Shown piece by piece: positions 63,428 to 64,000 of a stretch of 64,000 nucleotides of DNA. Source of the stretch: Clostridiales bacterium (GTDB lineage Bacteria > Bacillota > Clostridia > Lachnospirales > WQUN01). Where the stretch lies: positions 1 to 64,000 of the forward strand of contig JAISZB010000216.1 of the NCBI GenBank assembly GCA_031269465.1, in the 5' to 3' direction. The position numbers were made by a program, and so were the translations under genes. The notes beneath the pieces were generated by a model, which ran no database searches, was not told the origin of the DNA, and saw only the letters and a program-made list of their open reading frames with translations. How positions within the stretch are numbered: the stretch's first letter is position 1; every line of letters begins with the position of its first letter.

Positions 63428-64000
63428 ATAGCAGAATCACCAGAATCATCTCAGCTGTAATCGCTGTAATAACAACCGCAGCCATCTTAGCGGGCTGTGC
63501 GGGAAACGAGGTGGTTAATACGAAAGCAGTCCGCCAGGTCAAAACAGAAGCACACGCTATGCAAGTGAACTATGAGGCCATGCAAGCCCCGATAAACGAG
63601 GCGGACTTCGCCTTCAACCTTGGCAACAAGCTGATAGCCGATGTCAGAGACACCGACAACTTTGTATGCTCGCCGCTCTCGGTGTGGCTGCCCCTTGCAG
63701 CGCTGGTGAATGCCACGGACGCTGAGCATAAGCCCGCTTTGCTTGACGCTCTCGGCGCTGCGGGCGTGACTGAGCAGCAGATAAACGACTATTCGCAAAT
63801 GCTCCTGTACCGCGTAACCGGCGAGGGCAACAAGAAATACGAAAAGAATTATATCAGCCCGCTGAAAATCGCCAACGCCCTGTTTGTGAGCCAAAACGAA
63901 ACCATCCGGCAGTCTTTCGCCCAGACCTTTGCGGATAATTACCTCGGCGCTATGTTCAATGTGGACTTCTCGTCCAAGCAAGCCGTGGACGCGATAAACG
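63424..64000 (+). CDS. Serpin-family protease inhibitor, lipoprotein (truncated by window end)
   Basis: 192 residues visible; continues beyond the window. GGAGGTGTC precedes the ATG. Signal peptide with lipobox ILAGC (Cys about 25). Serpin fold signatures: NEADFAFNLGNKLIADVRD, NFVCSPLSVWLPLAALVNAT (helix B/FSPxSIxxAL motif), ALGAAGVTEQQIN, ISPLKIANALFVSQNETIRQ, FAQTFADNYLGAMFNVDFSS and QAVDAIN. Serpins are suicide inhibitors of serine or cysteine proteases; a surface lipoprotein form could protect the cell envelope. The reactive-centre loop is outside the window. Confidence 0.88.
   Translation, partial: MNSRITRIISAVIAVITTAAILAGCAGNEVVNTKAVRQVKTEAHAMQVNYEAMQAPINEADFAFNLGNKLIADVRDTDNFVCSPLSVWLPLAALVNATDAEHKPALLDALGAAGVTEQQINDYSQMLLYRVTGEGNKKYEKNYISPLKIANALFVSQNETIRQSFAQTFADNYLGAMFNVDFSSKQAVDAIN

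Noticed and set aside
63487-63981. 164-codon minus-strand open frame opposite the serpin
   Set aside because: Shadow of the serpin coding strand, which has a signal peptide, RBS and serpin motifs.

Overview
The window looks like chromosome from a spore-forming, motile, anaerobic Clostridia-type Firmicute. Supporting evidence: a SpoIIID regulator, a YvyF-type flagellar operon protein, cheR-cheA-cheW, a T-box in front of leuA, a diaminopimelate route using DapL plus DapF, an archaeal-type split glutamate synthase next to an ANTAR regulator, TTG/GTG starts behind strong GGAGG sites, and TTGACA/TATAAT-like promoters. No rRNA, tRNA or CRISPR array was found.

Layout. 1-220: tail of an IS200/IS605-like element. 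0.8-2.4 kb: nfeD-floA membrane operon (minus). 3-7.3 kb: membrane protein, yvyF, queT, trpS (minus). 8-11 kb: rplS, rbgA, HD hydrolase, alpha/beta hydrolase (plus). 11.3-14.7 kb: a large unknown protein and a YesN-like response regulator. 15-17.3 kb: leucine T-box and leuA. 18.7-19.9 kb: tmcAL. 20.3-23.9 kb: cheR-cheA-cheW. 24.4-30 kb: branched-chain amino-acid ABC importer livJHMGF. 30.6-35.8 kb: DEAD-box helicase, rpmB, truA, rplM, rpsI. 37-49.4 kb: a nitrogen and glutamine block (four glutamate synthase parts plus FAD reductase, glnA, ANTAR regulator, purF, dapF, pyrG, dapL). 49.7-58.1 kb: oxidoreductase, L,D-transpeptidase, secreted proteins, spoIIID, a dead msrB, ybjQ, a lipoprotein. 58.6-64 kb: accessory DNA with gene remnants (topB-like, transposase-like), a TipA-like MerR regulator, and an ECF sigma / anti-sigma-like / serpin lipoprotein operon cut by the window end.

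The most striking feature is not a gene. Roughly 35 copies of a ~100-140 bp imperfectly palindromic element (here called PAL-1) sit in almost every intergenic gap, about one per 2 kb. They share ends like TATACTGATTTGCA, a core with GGAGCTTGATTAT and GCGAAATGCCGATATCGGCA, and fold into one long hairpin. One copy sits inside the ECF sigma gene at 61.4 kb; removing it with one copy of a TA dinucleotide restores an uninterrupted reading frame, which is direct evidence that PAL-1 transposes into TA sites, as IS630/Tc1-mariner MITEs do. No matching transposase is in the window. Some copies carry one of two further inserts (modules B and C), and one locus is a perfect 62-bp palindrome.

Functionally, the 37-48 kb block assimilates ammonium into glutamine and glutamate and holds two glutamine-consuming enzymes (PurF, PyrG) and the lysine/peptidoglycan DAP enzymes. 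PAL-1 copies sit next to several control regions (leuA T-box, glutamate synthase start, livF and ybjQ stop codons), so they may influence transcript ends.
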